From Streptomyces thermodiastaticus (GTDB lineage: Bacteria > Actinomycetota > Actinomycetes > Streptomycetales > Streptomycetaceae), in assembly GCF_014656135.1 (NCBI RefSeq), contig NZ_BNBV01000013.1:80065-144064 (forward strand): a stretch of DNA of 64,000 bases, in the 5' to 3' direction. Within the stretch, counting starts at the first letter, position 1. The number at the start of each line of letters is the position of its first letter. The position numbers were made by a program, and so were the translations under genes. Positions 46,031 through 57,138 of this stretch are shown piece after piece. A model generated the notes under the pieces. The model made no database searches and was not told where the DNA came from. It saw only the letters and a program-made list of their open reading frames with translations.

Positions 46031-46483
46031 GACGAATATCCTCCGGGTCCCCGAGGAGCAGCTGCGGACCTTTTCCGCGTGCGCCGGAAATGCACCTCGA
46101 TGATCGAAACGCTAGAAAGGCGCGCCGGACCACGCGATCGCTGCCGGGCGAACGGGGCAACGGCGTGGGCCGCACAGGCGACGCGTTCGTGCGGGCGGGG
46201 GACGGGCATGAGCGGGCGTCGGCTCCGTGCACCGGCTCAGCCGGACCGTCAGCTCCTCAGGTGCGGGAAGAGTTCCAGGAAGGGGCCCGTCGGCTCCGAG
46301 CACGATGGCGTAGACCACACCGATCCACATCGTCATGTACTCGATGACGTCGGGGGTTTCACTGGGGTCGTCGTTCTCGGACGCCGTGCGGTGCCGTACG
46401 AGGGTGATGACCACCACCACGGCCAGGCGGCGGCCGTCGCAAGGACGAGAACCAGCCATCCGGGCAAGGATCTCTCCGAAGGA
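46031..46483. other. Intergenic stretch, no confident gene
   Basis: About 450 bp. A weak minus-strand frame (46112-46459) contains a plausible helix (VIEYMTMWIGVVYAIVLGA) but then runs into Arg/Pro noise. A frame change near 46290 would instead give a short, natural-looking end (FLELFPHLRS and a stop). This may be a frameshifted small membrane protein. The evidence is too thin to call a gene. Confidence 0.3.
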
Positions 46484-46732
46484 TCAGCGCGGGCGCAGCG
46501 CGGCCACGGCGGCCGCCGGACTCGGCGGTTCCGGCGTCGGCGCCGGTTCCCCGCACGGCGGGATGCCGGTCACCGACACCGCCGCCACGCCGTCCGGCCC
46601 CGTGAAGGCCCAGGCGCAGGCGTCCGCCGCGGCCGGTGCCGCCCCGGCACCCGCGCAGGCCCACACCAGCGCCGTGGAGGCCGCCACCCGCAGCAGAAGG
46701 CGTCGTCGCCGGGTGAGTTCCGGTCGTTGCAC
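46484..46732 (-). CDS. Small secreted protein
   Basis: The 82-residue product has Arg-rich N-terminal residues and a signal sequence (LLLRVAASTALVWACAGAGAAPAAA). The mature part of about 40 residues contains two Cys (ACAWAFTGPDGVAAVSVTG, PPCGE) and a Pro/Ala-rich tail. GTG 46732 has a weak AGGATC upstream. No family was recognised. Confidence 0.5.
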   Translation of the reverse strand: MQRPELTRRRRLLLRVAASTALVWACAGAGAAPAAADACAWAFTGPDGVAAVSVTGIPPCGEPAPTPEPPSPAAAVAALRPR

Positions 46733-47167
46733 GAGCGAGATCCTGGGCAGGGCCCCGGCCGGTCACGCCGCGCGGGACGGCGATTGGCCCGAAGGAGCGA
46801 AACGCAGCCCGCGGAGGTTTTGCCCGGCGGCGGGGCGGCCGGACGGTGAACCGGACGCGCGTGCCCGCGTCCCCGGCCGGGTGGTGCAGGCCGGCGGCCG
46901 CGACCGGCGCGCAGGGAGCAGCGGCCGGCGGCGCCTTCGGAAGGCGGTGACGGGAGCGTCGGTTCCGGGGGGCGGCCCGCCGCCCCGACGGGCGCGCCCG
47001 CGGGCCGCACATCGGCGCAATCCGCCGCGATGCGGACGGCGCACACGGCGCATGCCCGCAGGTGGCAACCGTTAACGGATGGTCAATTTCCGTTTTGGTA
47101 TCGCCCGTTGAGCGGTCGGTCAGTAGCCTCGGCTCGAACACCGAATCGCCTACGTTGTGGAGAGCAG
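46733..47167. other. Intergenic region upstream of the methyltransferase
   Basis: About 435 bp without a recognised gene. The A+T-richer block 47070-47165 (GTCAATTTCCG, GTTGAGCGGTCGG, CCTACGTTGTGG) probably contains the methyltransferase promoter. Confidence 0.3.
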
Positions 47168-48067
47168 ATGGAGCGTCCCCCCTGGGCGCCGCGCAGCATC
47201 GACATCTCGGTGCCGAGCGTCGCCCGGATCTACGACTACTATCTGGGCGGTTCGCACAACTTCGAGGTCGACCGGCAAGCCGCCCGCAGGGCCATGGAGT
47301 TCCTGCCGGGACTGCCGAAGATCATGCAGGCGAACAGAGCGTTCATGCGGCGTGCCGTGCGCTTCGCCCTGGCCGAGGGCATCACCCAGTTCCTGGACAT
47401 CGGCTCCGGCATCCCCACCTTCGGCAACGTCCACGAGGTCGCGCAGGGGGCCAGCCCCGGCAGCCGCGTCGTCTACGTCGACCACGATCCGGTGGCGGTC
47501 ACCCACAGTCAGGCCGTCCTGGCCCGCAACGAGGACGCGGACGTCGTCGCGGCCGATCTGCGCAAGCCCCGTGAAATCCTCGCGAGCCCCCAGGTGCAAC
47601 GGCTGCTCGACCTGAATCGCCCAGTGGCGCTCCTTCTGGTTGCCATACTGCACTTCGTGGACGACTCGGACGACCCGCAGGGCGCGGTGGCCGAGCTGCG
47701 CGACGCGCTCGCGCCCGGCAGCCTGCTGATCCTCACGCACGCCTCCTACGAGGGGATCCCGCTGCCGCAGGAGCGCAGACTGGGCGCGGTCGACGTGTAC
47801 CACGACATCCGCAACCCGCTGATCATGCGTACGCGCGAGGAGATCGCGCGGTTCTTCGAGGGGTACGACATGGTGGAACCCGGACTGGTGCCGATGGCGC
47901 TGTGGCGCCCGGAGACCGCGCCGGAGGACGAGGATCCGTACGCCTTCGCGGGATTCGCCGGCGTGGGGCGCCTCGGCGCCGCCCGCGCGAAGGCCGGTCG
48001 GCACCATGCGGCGGGCGCGGCCGGGACACAGGTGCCCTGCACCCGGCGGAACGGGCGCGGGGCGTGA
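47168..48067 (+). CDS. SAM-dependent methyltransferase of the DUF574 (PF04672) type
   Basis: The 299-residue protein starts MERPPWAPRSIDISVPSVARIYDYYLGGSHNF-like. This SVARIYDYYLGG beginning is characteristic of a large Streptomyces family of putative methyltransferases. The SAM motif follows as FLDIGSGIPT, then YVDHDPVAV. The substrate is unknown. The stop overlaps the start of the GGDEF-EAL gene (GTGA), so its synthesis is coupled to a c-di-GMP enzyme. The first 30 residues should hold the substrate cap. Confidence 0.9.
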   Translation: MERPPWAPRSIDISVPSVARIYDYYLGGSHNFEVDRQAARRAMEFLPGLPKIMQANRAFMRRAVRFALAEGITQFLDIGSGIPTFGNVHEVAQGASPGSRVVYVDHDPVAVTHSQAVLARNEDADVVAADLRKPREILASPQVQRLLDLNRPVALLLVAILHFVDDSDDPQGAVAELRDALAPGSLLILTHASYEGIPLPQERRLGAVDVYHDIRNPLIMRTREEIARFFEGYDMVEPGLVPMALWRPETAPEDEDPYAFAGFAGVGRLGAARAKAGRHHAAGAAGTQVPCTRRNGRGA

Positions 48068-50202
48068 CGGCACAGCCTCAGGGGGCGGAGGACCGACTGC
48101 GCCGGCTGACGACGATCTGGAGCCGGGCGGTCTTCCCGGTGACCTCCACGTCGCTGACCCGCGCCGAGTTCGAGGAACAACTCCTGCCCCTGGCACGCCG
48201 GCTGAGCGAGGCCCTACGGGCCGGGAGGTTCGACGCGGCCGAGGGCGAGGCGGTCGGTGCCGCACTGGTCGAGGCCCACTGCACCGCACCCGAGGCACTC
48301 AGTCGTTCTTTGGACTGCCTCGACGCCTACCTGGTGCTCTACTGCGGTGAGGGCGGCGACCAGGAGGCCCTGCGGGCGCGCTGCTCGCGCCTGCAGCACG
48401 CCATGGCCGCCGGGTTCGCCCGGGCGCTGCGCCGACGCACCCTCGCCGAGCAGGAGGCCATCGCGCAGGCCGCGCTGCGCGCCCAGGGCGTGGTCGCCCA
48501 GGCCCTGCACGCCAGCGAGGCCCGCTTCCGGGCGGTGTTCGAGGGCGCGGCCATAGGCATCGGCATCGCCGACCTGGAGGGCAACGTCCTGCAGTACAAC
48601 GGGGCGCTGCTGCGCATGTTCGGCAGCGAGCAGAATCTGCGCGGCCGCAACGTCAGGGAGTGGGCGCACCCCGAGGACGCCCCGCACATCTGGCGGCTGT
48701 ACGAGGAGCTGGTGCGCGGCGAACGCGACCACTACCGCGTGGAGAAGGCCTTCTCCCGGCCCGACGGCACCGTGCTGTGGACCAACCTCACCGTCTCGCT
48801 GCTGCGCGATGCGGACGGCACACCCCAGTACCAGCTGGCGCTGATGGAGGACACCACCGAGCGGCGGCTGCTGCACCTGCGGCTGCGCTACGAGGCCACC
48901 CACGACGCACTGACCGGGCTGCCCAACCGCACCCTGTTCTTCGAACGCCTGGACAAGGCGCTGAACGCCGGCGAGGGCCACCGCTTCGGCCTGTGCTACC
49001 TGGACCTGGACGGCTTCAAGACCATCAACGACAGCCTCGGCCACGCGGCCGGCGACCGGCTGCTGGTGGAGGTCGCCGACCGGCTGCAGTCGTGCGTGAC
49101 CGCACCCGGCGAGATGGTGGCCCGGCTCGGCGGCGACGAGTTCGTGGCGCTGACCACCGCCGCCGACAGCCGGCGCCAGGTCGAGGACCTCGCCCTGCGC
49201 ATCATGAACGCGCTCGGCACGCCCATCCGCATCGACGGACGGGAGCTGACCGTGCGGGGCAGCATCGGCGTGGTCGAGGGCGCGGTCGGCGAGCGCAGCG
49301 CGGCGGAGGTGCTGCGCAGCGCGGACATCACCATGTACCGGGCCAAGTCGGCCGGCGGCAACCGGTTCGAGCGGGCCGACCCCGAGGCCGACGCCCGCGT
49401 CATCACCCGGCACGGCCTGACCACGGCGCTGCCGGCCGCCCTGGACCGCGGCGAGTTCTTCATCGAGTACCAGCCGCTGGTCCACCTCGGCGACGGAAGC
49501 GTGCGCGGCGCCGAGGCGCTGGTGCGCTGGCTGCACCCGCAGCACGGGGTGCTCGGCCCCGACCGGTTCATCCCGCTCGCCGAGCACACCGGGCTGATCG
49601 TGCCGCTGGGCCGCTGGGTGCTGGAGCAGTCGGTGCGGCAGGCCCGCGAGTGGCGGGAGAGGCACGGCGGGGACACGGCGGCGCCGCTGCGCATCAACGT
49701 CAACCTCTCGCCCTGCCAGCTGCGCCACCCCGGTCTGGTGCAGGACACCGTCGAGATCCTGGAGCACGAGGGCGTGGCACCGGACGCGCTGTGCCTGGAG
49801 GTCACCGAGTCGGCGCTGATCGGCGCGGAGGACGAGGTGCTCGAACCGCTGCACCGGCTCGCCGAGATGGGCGTGGACATCGCCCTGGACGACTTCGGCA
49901 CCGGCTATTCCAACCTGGCCAATCTGCGCAGGCTGCCGGTGAGCGCGCTCAAGCTGGACCGCTCCTTCACCCAGAGCATGCAGCGCTTCCCCGCCGACCC
50001 GGTGGACCTGAAGATCGTCGAGGGGATCGTCGCGCTCGCCCACAGCCTGGACCTCGCGGTCACCGTGGAGGGCGTGGAGACCGGAGCCCAGGCCGAACAG
50101 CTGCGGATACTGGGCTGCGACACGGCTCAGGGCTGGTACTACGCCCGCCCAGGCCCACCGGAGCGCCTGCACGAGCTGGCCCTCGCGGACGCGACGGGCT
50201 GA
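48064..50202 (+). CDS. rmdA: PAS-GGDEF-EAL cyclic-di-GMP enzyme, RmdA-like
   Basis: The 712-residue soluble protein has an N-terminal helical region (1-150), a PAS domain (about 155-275), a GGDEF domain with an intact RLGGDEF near residue 360, and an EAL domain beginning at EAL near 483 (EALVRW, NVNLSPCQL, LEVTESALI, DDFGTGYSNL, KLDRSF, VEGVET). Both catalytic motifs look complete, so it could make and degrade c-di-GMP. RmdA (SCO0928) of S. coelicolor has this architecture and helps control development. The assignment rests on architecture and remembered gene order. The GTG start overlaps the methyltransferase stop. Confidence 0.88.
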   Translation: MTAQPQGAEDRLRRLTTIWSRAVFPVTSTSLTRAEFEEQLLPLARRLSEALRAGRFDAAEGEAVGAALVEAHCTAPEALSRSLDCLDAYLVLYCGEGGDQEALRARCSRLQHAMAAGFARALRRRTLAEQEAIAQAALRAQGVVAQALHASEARFRAVFEGAAIGIGIADLEGNVLQYNGALLRMFGSEQNLRGRNVREWAHPEDAPHIWRLYEELVRGERDHYRVEKAFSRPDGTVLWTNLTVSLLRDADGTPQYQLALMEDTTERRLLHLRLRYEATHDALTGLPNRTLFFERLDKALNAGEGHRFGLCYLDLDGFKTINDSLGHAAGDRLLVEVADRLQSCVTAPGEMVARLGGDEFVALTTAADSRRQVEDLALRIMNALGTPIRIDGRELTVRGSIGVVEGAVGERSAAEVLRSADITMYRAKSAGGNRFERADPEADARVITRHGLTTALPAALDRGEFFIEYQPLVHLGDGSVRGAEALVRWLHPQHGVLGPDRFIPLAEHTGLIVPLGRWVLEQSVRQAREWRERHGGDTAAPLRINVNLSPCQLRHPGLVQDTVEILEHEGVAPDALCLEVTESALIGAEDEVLEPLHRLAEMGVDIALDDFGTGYSNLANLRRLPVSALKLDRSFTQSMQRFPADPVDLKIVEGIVALAHSLDLAVTVEGVETGAQAEQLRILGCDTAQGWYYARPGPPERLHELALADATG

Positions 50203-50218
50203 CCGCGCGGTCAGCCCG
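50195..50218. terminator. 24-bp perfect palindrome over the rmdA stop codon
   Basis: CGGGCTGACCGC and its complement adjoin with no spacer, and the TGA stop lies within the left arm. It is a likely terminator between rmdA and the convergent LysR gene. Confidence 0.55.
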
Positions 50219-50311
50219 GCTGCCGTCGGCCCGGGCAGGACGCCCGCGCCGGCCGCTCGGCCCGCAGGCCGGTGCGCCACGGTGCTCAGGCCGGTTCGGG
50301 CAGGGCCGTCC

Positions 50312-51199
50312 TCACCGGTGCGCGGCCGCAGCCGCCGCTGCCGCCTGCGGCGCGGCGTGCGCCGGCCGCGTGGGCGCGGACTCGGCCACGGCGACGGCCG
50401 CCCGGACCAGGGCCGCGACGGCCCGCGAACGCGACTGCTGCGGCCAGGCGATCGACAGAACGGCGGGCGGGGCGTCGGTGACGCGACGGTAGACGACGTC
50501 GGGCCGGGGGTAGCGGTCGGCGACGGACGCGGGCAGCAGACCGACCATGTCGCCCAGCGCGACGAGCGTCAGCATCTGGGCCAGGTCGCGGCCCTCGCCG
50601 CGCACGCCGTCACGGAAGCGGTGCACCTCGCCGGGGCGCAGCCCGAGGTCGGCCGTGGAGAGCCGGTCGCGGGCGGCGAGCGGGTCCCGCGCGGCCAGGA
50701 CGGCCATCCGCTCCTCGACGACCAGCGTCTCGCGGTCCAGGCCCGTGTGGTCGAACGGGTCGTGGACCAGGGCGACGTCGGCCTCACCGCGGCGCAGCAG
50801 CAGGTGCGACTCCTGCCATCCGCACAGGCGGACCGTGACCGGTACCGCGGCGGGGTCGGCCGCGTACCGTTCGAGGATCGGTTTCAGCAGACCGGCGTCG
50901 CCGTCGGCCTTGGCCGCCAGGACCAGCCCGCCGTCCGGGGCGGCCGCGCGCCGGGCCCGCACCCCGGCGGCCTCCAGCGCGTCCAGCGCGATCCGCGCCT
51001 CCCCGAGCAGCACCTCGCCGGCCGTGGTCAGCGACACCCTGTGGGTGGTCCGCTCGAACAGGGTGACCCCGAGGTCCGCCTCCAGTCGGCGGATCGCCCG
51101 GGACAGGGGGGGTGCGGAGATGCCGAGCCGTTCGGCCGCGCGGGCGAAGTTCAGTTCCTCGGCCACGGCCACGAAGTAGCGCAGCGGGCGGGAGTCCAT
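50312..51199 (-). CDS. LysR-family transcriptional regulator
   Basis: The 295-residue protein has the LysR winged HTH (LRYFVAVAEELNFARAAERLGISAPPLSRAIRRLEADLG) and a two-part effector-binding domain. The C-terminal tail is Ala/Pro-rich. ATG 51199 is favoured because GAGGGAG lies 10 nt upstream; ATG 51208 is possible. It is divergent from the NmrA-like oxidoreductase gene (about 200 bp between), its likely target. The effector is unknown. Confidence 0.9.
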   Translation of the reverse strand: MDSRPLRYFVAVAEELNFARAAERLGISAPPLSRAIRRLEADLGVTLFERTTHRVSLTTAGEVLLGEARIALDALEAAGVRARRAAAPDGGLVLAAKADGDAGLLKPILERYAADPAAVPVTVRLCGWQESHLLLRRGEADVALVHDPFDHTGLDRETLVVEERMAVLAARDPLAARDRLSTADLGLRPGEVHRFRDGVRGEGRDLAQMLTLVALGDMVGLLPASVADRYPRPDVVYRRVTDAPPAVLSIAWPQQSRSRAVAALVRAAVAVAESAPTRPAHAAPQAAAAAAAAHR

Positions 51200-51396
51200 G
51201 AGCGTCATTCTCCCTCGATCGGTATTGCCTTCAGGGTAACGACCGGGTGCGAACCGGTCCTTCAGTTCCGCCCGCCGGGCGCAGAGGATCGATACGGCGC
51301 TGAGCCCGGGCGGACCTCTGCGAGGAGTCCGCCGCCGTTTTGTCTTCCTTTTTCTGCCTGCGTCCTTTTCTGCCCACGTCCTTCATGGAGTCCCAC

Positions 51397-52287
51397 GTGA
51401 TCGTCGTGACCACCCCCACCGGCCAGATCGGCCGGCAGCTGCTCGCCCTCCTCCTCGACGCCCCGGACCTCGCGGAGCCGGTCCGGGTGATCGTGCGCGA
51501 CCCGGCGCGCCTGGCGCCCGGGGCCCGGGACCGGGTCGAGGTGATCCAGGGCTCGCACGCCGACCCGGGCGTGCTGAAGGAGGCCTGCGCGGGCGCCGGC
51601 CAGGTCTTCTGGCTGGTGCCGCCGACACCCACCGCCGAGAGCGTCGAGGGCCACTTCGACGCCTTCACCGAGCCGTTGTGCCAGGTGATCGAGGAGCAGG
51701 GGATCGAGCGGGTGGTCACCGTCTCCACCCTGGGGCGCGGCATCGCGACGAACGCCGGGCAGATCTCCGCCTCCCTCGCCATGGACGAGCGCATCCGGGC
51801 CACGGGCGTGCACCACCGGGCGCTGTGCCCGCCGTTCCTGATGGAGAACTTCGTCGGTCAGGCCGCGTCGATCCGCGACCAGGGAGCGTTCTACGCCGCC
51901 ATGACCGGGCAGCGCGTCCTGCGCACCTGTGCCACCGGTGACATCGCCGCGACGGCGGCCCGGCTGCTGCGCGACGGCACGTGGACGGGGCAGGAGGACG
52001 TCCCGCTGGTGGGCCCCGACGAGCTGACGCCCGAGGGCATGGCCCGGGTGATGAGCGAGGTGCTGGGCCGCCCCGTCCAGGCGCGGCTGGTCGGCTTCGC
52101 GGACTACCGGGCGAGCCTGCTCGGGCACGGGGTGAGCGAGGCGTCGGCGCAGGGGCTGGCCGACATGGCACGGGCCCTGGACGAGCAGGGCTTCTACGGG
52201 GCCGCCGTGCCCAGCACACCGGAGAACGCGCCGACCGGCTTCCGTACGTGGTGCGAGCGGGTGCTCAAGCCGGCCGTCCTCGGCTGA
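51397..52287 (+). CDS. NmrA-like NAD(P)-binding oxidoreductase/regulator
   Basis: The 296-residue protein has the Rossmann motif VTTPTGQIGRQLL, PVRVIVRDPARL and VVTVSTLGRG of the NmrA/atypical SDR group. These bind NAD(P) and act as quinone oxidoreductases or redox sensors. GTG 51397 follows GGAG at 7 nt; ATG 51385 is the alternative. It is divergent from a LysR regulator, a common arrangement for this family. Confidence 0.85.
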   Translation: MIVVTTPTGQIGRQLLALLLDAPDLAEPVRVIVRDPARLAPGARDRVEVIQGSHADPGVLKEACAGAGQVFWLVPPTPTAESVEGHFDAFTEPLCQVIEEQGIERVVTVSTLGRGIATNAGQISASLAMDERIRATGVHHRALCPPFLMENFVGQAASIRDQGAFYAAMTGQRVLRTCATGDIAATAARLLRDGTWTGQEDVPLVGPDELTPEGMARVMSEVLGRPVQARLVGFADYRASLLGHGVSEASAQGLADMARALDEQGFYGAAVPSTPENAPTGFRTWCERVLKPAVLG

Positions 52288-52388
52288 ACCGAGCGGCCCC
52301 CGCACCGGGCGCCTCCCGCACGGGCGCCCCCTGAACCTGGCGGCCCCTGGACCGGCGCCCCGCGGCCCGCTGCCGCGCGCTGCCCGGC

Positions 52389-53276
52389 TCACCGCTGCAG
52401 CAGCATCCGCTGCAGCTCCCGGGCGGCGCGCGGCGGGTCCACGTCGCTGCGGTGGGCGAGCGCGATCGTACGGTGCAGACCCGGACGGGCCAGCGGGGTG
52501 ACCCGCAGACCGGCCCCGGAGCGGGTGGCCACCATGCGCGGCACGACCGCGACGCCCAGCCCCGCCCGGACGAACCCCAGGACGGCGTCCATCTCGCCGC
52601 CCTCCACCGCGAACTCCGGTTCGAAGCCCTCGGCGCGGCACGCGGCCACCGTCAGCTCCCTGAGGTCGTAGCCGTGCCGGAACATCACCAGGCGCTCGCC
52701 CTCCAGGTCCGCGATGCGCACCGAGCGCCGCCCCGGCCCGCCGGGCTCGGGCGCCTCCGGCGAGGAGACCACCACCAGGTCCTCGCGCAGCAGCTCCACC
52801 GTGGTCAGCGCGGGGGAGGGGCTGGGCAGCGGCAGCACCACCAGGGCCAGGTCCAGGGCGCCGCGCGCCAGCTCCCGCACCAGGTCGTGGGAGCCGCCCT
52901 CCTCGACGAGCAGCCGGATGCCGGGATAGCGGTCGTGGAAGGCGCGCAGCACGTCCGGCAGCAGACCGGTGCACAGGCTCGGGGTGGCGCCCAGACGCAC
53001 CCGGCCCCGGCGCAGCTGCACCAGCTCCTGCACCTCGTGCCGGGCGGTGTCCGCGTCGGCGAGGATCCGCCGGGCCAGCGGCAGCAGCGCCTCCCCGGCG
53101 TCGGTGAGCGTGATGTTGCCCCGCGCCCGCAGGAACAGGTCCGCGCCCAGCTCCCGCTCCAGCGCCTTGATCTGCTGCGACAGCGACGGCTGGGCCACAT
53201 GGACCAGTTCCGCGGCCCGGGTGAAGTGCCGGGTCTCGGCGACCGCCACGAAGTACTGGAGCTGCTGGAACTGCAC
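52389..53276 (-). CDS. LysR-family regulator divergent from sdhCAB
   Basis: The 295-residue protein has the LysR HTH (QFQQLQYFVAVAETRHFTRAAELVHVAQPSLSQQIKALERELG) and effector domain. GTG 53276 gives the family's usual M-Q-F-x-Q-L-x-Y-F beginning; ATG 53297 would add seven residues. It lies 92 bp from sdhC, with a T-N11-A palindrome in between, so it probably controls the succinate dehydrogenase operon and itself. Confidence 0.9.
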   Translation of the reverse strand: MQFQQLQYFVAVAETRHFTRAAELVHVAQPSLSQQIKALERELGADLFLRARGNITLTDAGEALLPLARRILADADTARHEVQELVQLRRGRVRLGATPSLCTGLLPDVLRAFHDRYPGIRLLVEEGGSHDLVRELARGALDLALVVLPLPSPSPALTTVELLREDLVVVSSPEAPEPGGPGRRSVRIADLEGERLVMFRHGYDLRELTVAACRAEGFEPEFAVEGGEMDAVLGFVRAGLGVAVVPRMVATRSGAGLRVTPLARPGLHRTIALAHRSDVDPPRAARELQRMLLQR

Positions 53277-53295
53277 ACCGCCACGATACCCCTGC

Positions 53296-53310
53296 ATAGG
53301 CGATGCCTAT
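53296..53310. promoter_or_regulatory. LysR box ATAGGC-GAT-GCCTAT
   Basis: Perfect 6-bp arms with a 3-nt centre contain the T-N11-A pattern of LysR-family sites. They sit between the LysR gene and the sdhC promoter. Confidence 0.6.
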
Positions 53311-53331
53311 CGAATCGAGCTGCACCATGTC

Positions 53332-53362
53332 TTGGACCGATGGGCTGTGGCGGTCCTAACGT
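53332..53362 (+). promoter_or_regulatory. Probable sdhC promoter, leaderless
   Basis: TTGGAC (53332-53337) and TAACGT (53357-53362) are separated by 19 bp. The ATG of sdhC begins 6 nt after the -10 hexamer, and no Shine-Dalgarno is present, so the transcript probably starts at or next to the start codon. Confidence 0.5.
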
Positions 53363-53368
53363 CATGCC

Positions 53369-54076
53369 ATGGCTCTGGCAACGCGGACGGACCGACGGCC
53401 GTCCATGGCACGGACCGTGTGGGATTCGACCGTCGGCAAGAAGACCGTGATGGCGGTCAGTGGGCTGATCATGCTGCTGTACCTGATCGTCCACATGTAC
53501 GGGAACCTGAAGATCTTCTTCGGGGCCGGCGACTTCAACCACTACGCCCACTGGCTGCGCACCATCGGCGAGCCGTTCATGCACTACGAGTGGACGCTGT
53601 GGGTCATCCGCGTGGTGCTGGTCGTCGCCGTGGTCGCCCACGCCGTCTCCGCCTACCAGCTCAGCCGCCGCGACATCAAGGCGCGCCCGGCCAAGTACGT
53701 GCACTCCCGGCCGCGCGCGAGCTACGCCACCCGCACCATGCGGTGGGGCGGGGTCATCCTCGGGCTGTTCATCGTCTGGCACATCCTCGACCTGACCACC
53801 GGCACCGTGCACTCCGGCGGGTTCCAGGAGGGCCACCCGTACCAGAACGTCGTGGACACCTTCTCCACCTGGTACGGCAACGTCATCTACATCGTCGCCA
53901 TGCTGGCGCTCGGCCTGCACATCCGGCACGGCTTCTTCAGCGCCGCCCAGACCCTCGGCGTCGGCAGCCGCAGGCGCGACTTCGCCCTGAAGACCGTCGC
54001 CAACGTCCTCGCACTGCTGCTCACGGCCGGTTTCATCGCCGTCCCCGTGGGCGTGATGACCGGAGTGGTGAGCTGA
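53369..54076 (+). CDS. sdhC: Succinate dehydrogenase cytochrome b subunit (b558 type)
   Basis: The 235-residue membrane protein has five helices. His residues suited to heme binding are seen in [32 protein letters not shown] and LHIRHGFF. The type is the single-polypeptide, di-heme anchor of the Bacillus-like b558 family, reducing menaquinone. The gene is first in sdhCAB and probably leaderless. A second ATG at 53405 ([16 protein letters not shown]) could also be the start. Confidence 0.93.
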   Translation: MALATRTDRRPSMARTVWDSTVGKKTVMAVSGLIMLLYLIVHMYGNLKIFFGAGDFNHYAHWLRTIGEPFMHYEWTLWVIRVVLVVAVVAHAVSAYQLSRRDIKARPAKYVHSRPRASYATRTMRWGGVILGLFIVWHILDLTTGTVHSGGFQEGHPYQNVVDTFSTWYGNVIYIVAMLALGLHIRHGFFSAAQTLGVGSRRRDFALKTVANVLALLLTAGFIAVPVGVMTGVVS

Positions 54077-54077
54077 C

Positions 54078-56023
<1,946 letters not shown>

Positions 56024-56027
<4 letters not shown>

Positions 56028-56773
56028 AGCTCACCCTGCGCGTCTGGCGCCAGAAGAACGCCGACGCCGACGGCGCCATGTCCACCTACGAGGTGGACGG
56101 CGTCTCGCCCGACATGTCCTTCCTGGAGATGCTGGACGTCCTCAACGAACAGCTCATCCTCTCCGGTGAGGAACCCGTGGCCTTCGACCACGACTGCCGC
56201 GAGGGCATCTGCGGTGCGTGCTCGCTCGTCATCAACGGCGAGCCGCACGGCCCGGAGCGCACCACCACCTGCCAGCTGCACATGCGGTCCTTCAAGGACG
56301 GCGACACCATCGACATCGAACCGTGGCGCGCCGCGGCGTTCCCGGTGGTGAAGGACCTGGTGGTGGACCGCTCGGCCTTCGACCGGATCATCCAGGCCGG
56401 CGGCTACATCACCGCGCCCACCGGATCCGCGCCCGAGGCGCACGCCACGCCCGTGCCCAAGGCGGACGCCGACTACGCCTTCGAGCACGCCGAGTGCATC
56501 GGCTGTGGCGCCTGTGTCGCCGCCTGCCCCAACGGCGCGGCGATGCTGTTCACCTCCGCCAAGATCAACCACCTCAACGTCCTGCCGCAGGGCGCGCCCG
56601 AGCGCGAGACCCGGGTGCTGGACATGGTGGCCCAGATGGACGCCGAGGGCTTCGGCGGCTGCACCCTGACCGGAGAGTGCGCCACCGCCTGCCCCAAGGG
56701 CATTCCGCTCACCTCCATCACCCACATGAACAAGGAGTGGCTGCGCGCGACCCGGAAGGTCGCCAAGCGGTAG
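56024..56773 (+). CDS. sdhB: Succinate dehydrogenase iron-sulfur subunit
   Basis: The 249-residue protein carries the 2Fe-2S ligands (CREGICGAC and the later C of TTTCQ). Two further clusters follow, with [12 protein letters not shown] and [15 protein letters not shown]. It passes electrons from SdhA to the SdhC hemes. ATG 56024 overlaps the sdhA stop. A hairpin 39 bp after the stop ends the operon. Confidence 0.95.
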
Positions 56774-56811
56774 GCCACGGCCAGCAAGTCGTTCGCCGAG
56801 GGGGCGGACGG

Positions 56812-56848
56812 GCGGGACCGGGATGTGGTGCTCATGACCCGGTCCCGC
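56812..56848 (+). terminator. sdhCAB terminator hairpin
   Basis: GCGGGACCGGG (56812-56822) and CCCGGTCCCGC (56838-56848) form an 11-bp stem with a 15-nt loop, 39 bp after the sdhB stop. Confidence 0.65.
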
Positions 56849-57050
56849 TTCGCTTGTCCGGGACCGGGCCGCCGCCGGGCCCCGGTTCCCGCGCACGCGG
56901 ATGCGGACGCGCCGCACATCGCATCGGCGCCCGTGCCGGCCGGTTGCCGTCGCAACGCTGCAACGAGCCTCGCTCGCACAGGAGTTGGTTCTCGGGGCGG
57001 GATCCGAGCCTCCGGGCCGGCGGGGCGGCGATGCGCATCCGACGACGGGT

Positions 57051-57062
57051 TGGCCTAGACCA
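57051..57062. promoter_or_regulatory. DasR-like (dre) site TGGCCTAGACCA
   Basis: It differs in one base from the published dre core TGGTCTAGACCA bound by DasR, the GlcNAc-6-phosphate-responsive repressor of Streptomyces. It lies 77 bp upstream of the ThuA-lectin start, just before a TTGACA hexamer (57066-57071), where repressor binding would block transcription. Confidence 0.55.
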
Positions 57063-57138
57063 AAGTTGACATGTACGCTCCCGGTCATCGCCCTGTGCTG
57101 CAGCGTGTCAGGGCATTGCACCCGAGGAAGGTCCCTGC

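Larger units (their letters stand above)
56774..57138. other. Intergenic region between sdhB and the ThuA-lectin gene
   Basis: 365 bp with the sdh terminator hairpin at the left and a DasR-like site plus promoter at the right. No gene was recognised in the middle. Confidence 0.4.

Noticed and set aside
46112..46459. 115-codon minus-strand ORF with a short hydrophobic stretch.
   Set aside because: Only the middle looks protein-like. It may be a frameshifted remnant, but the evidence is insufficient for a gene call.
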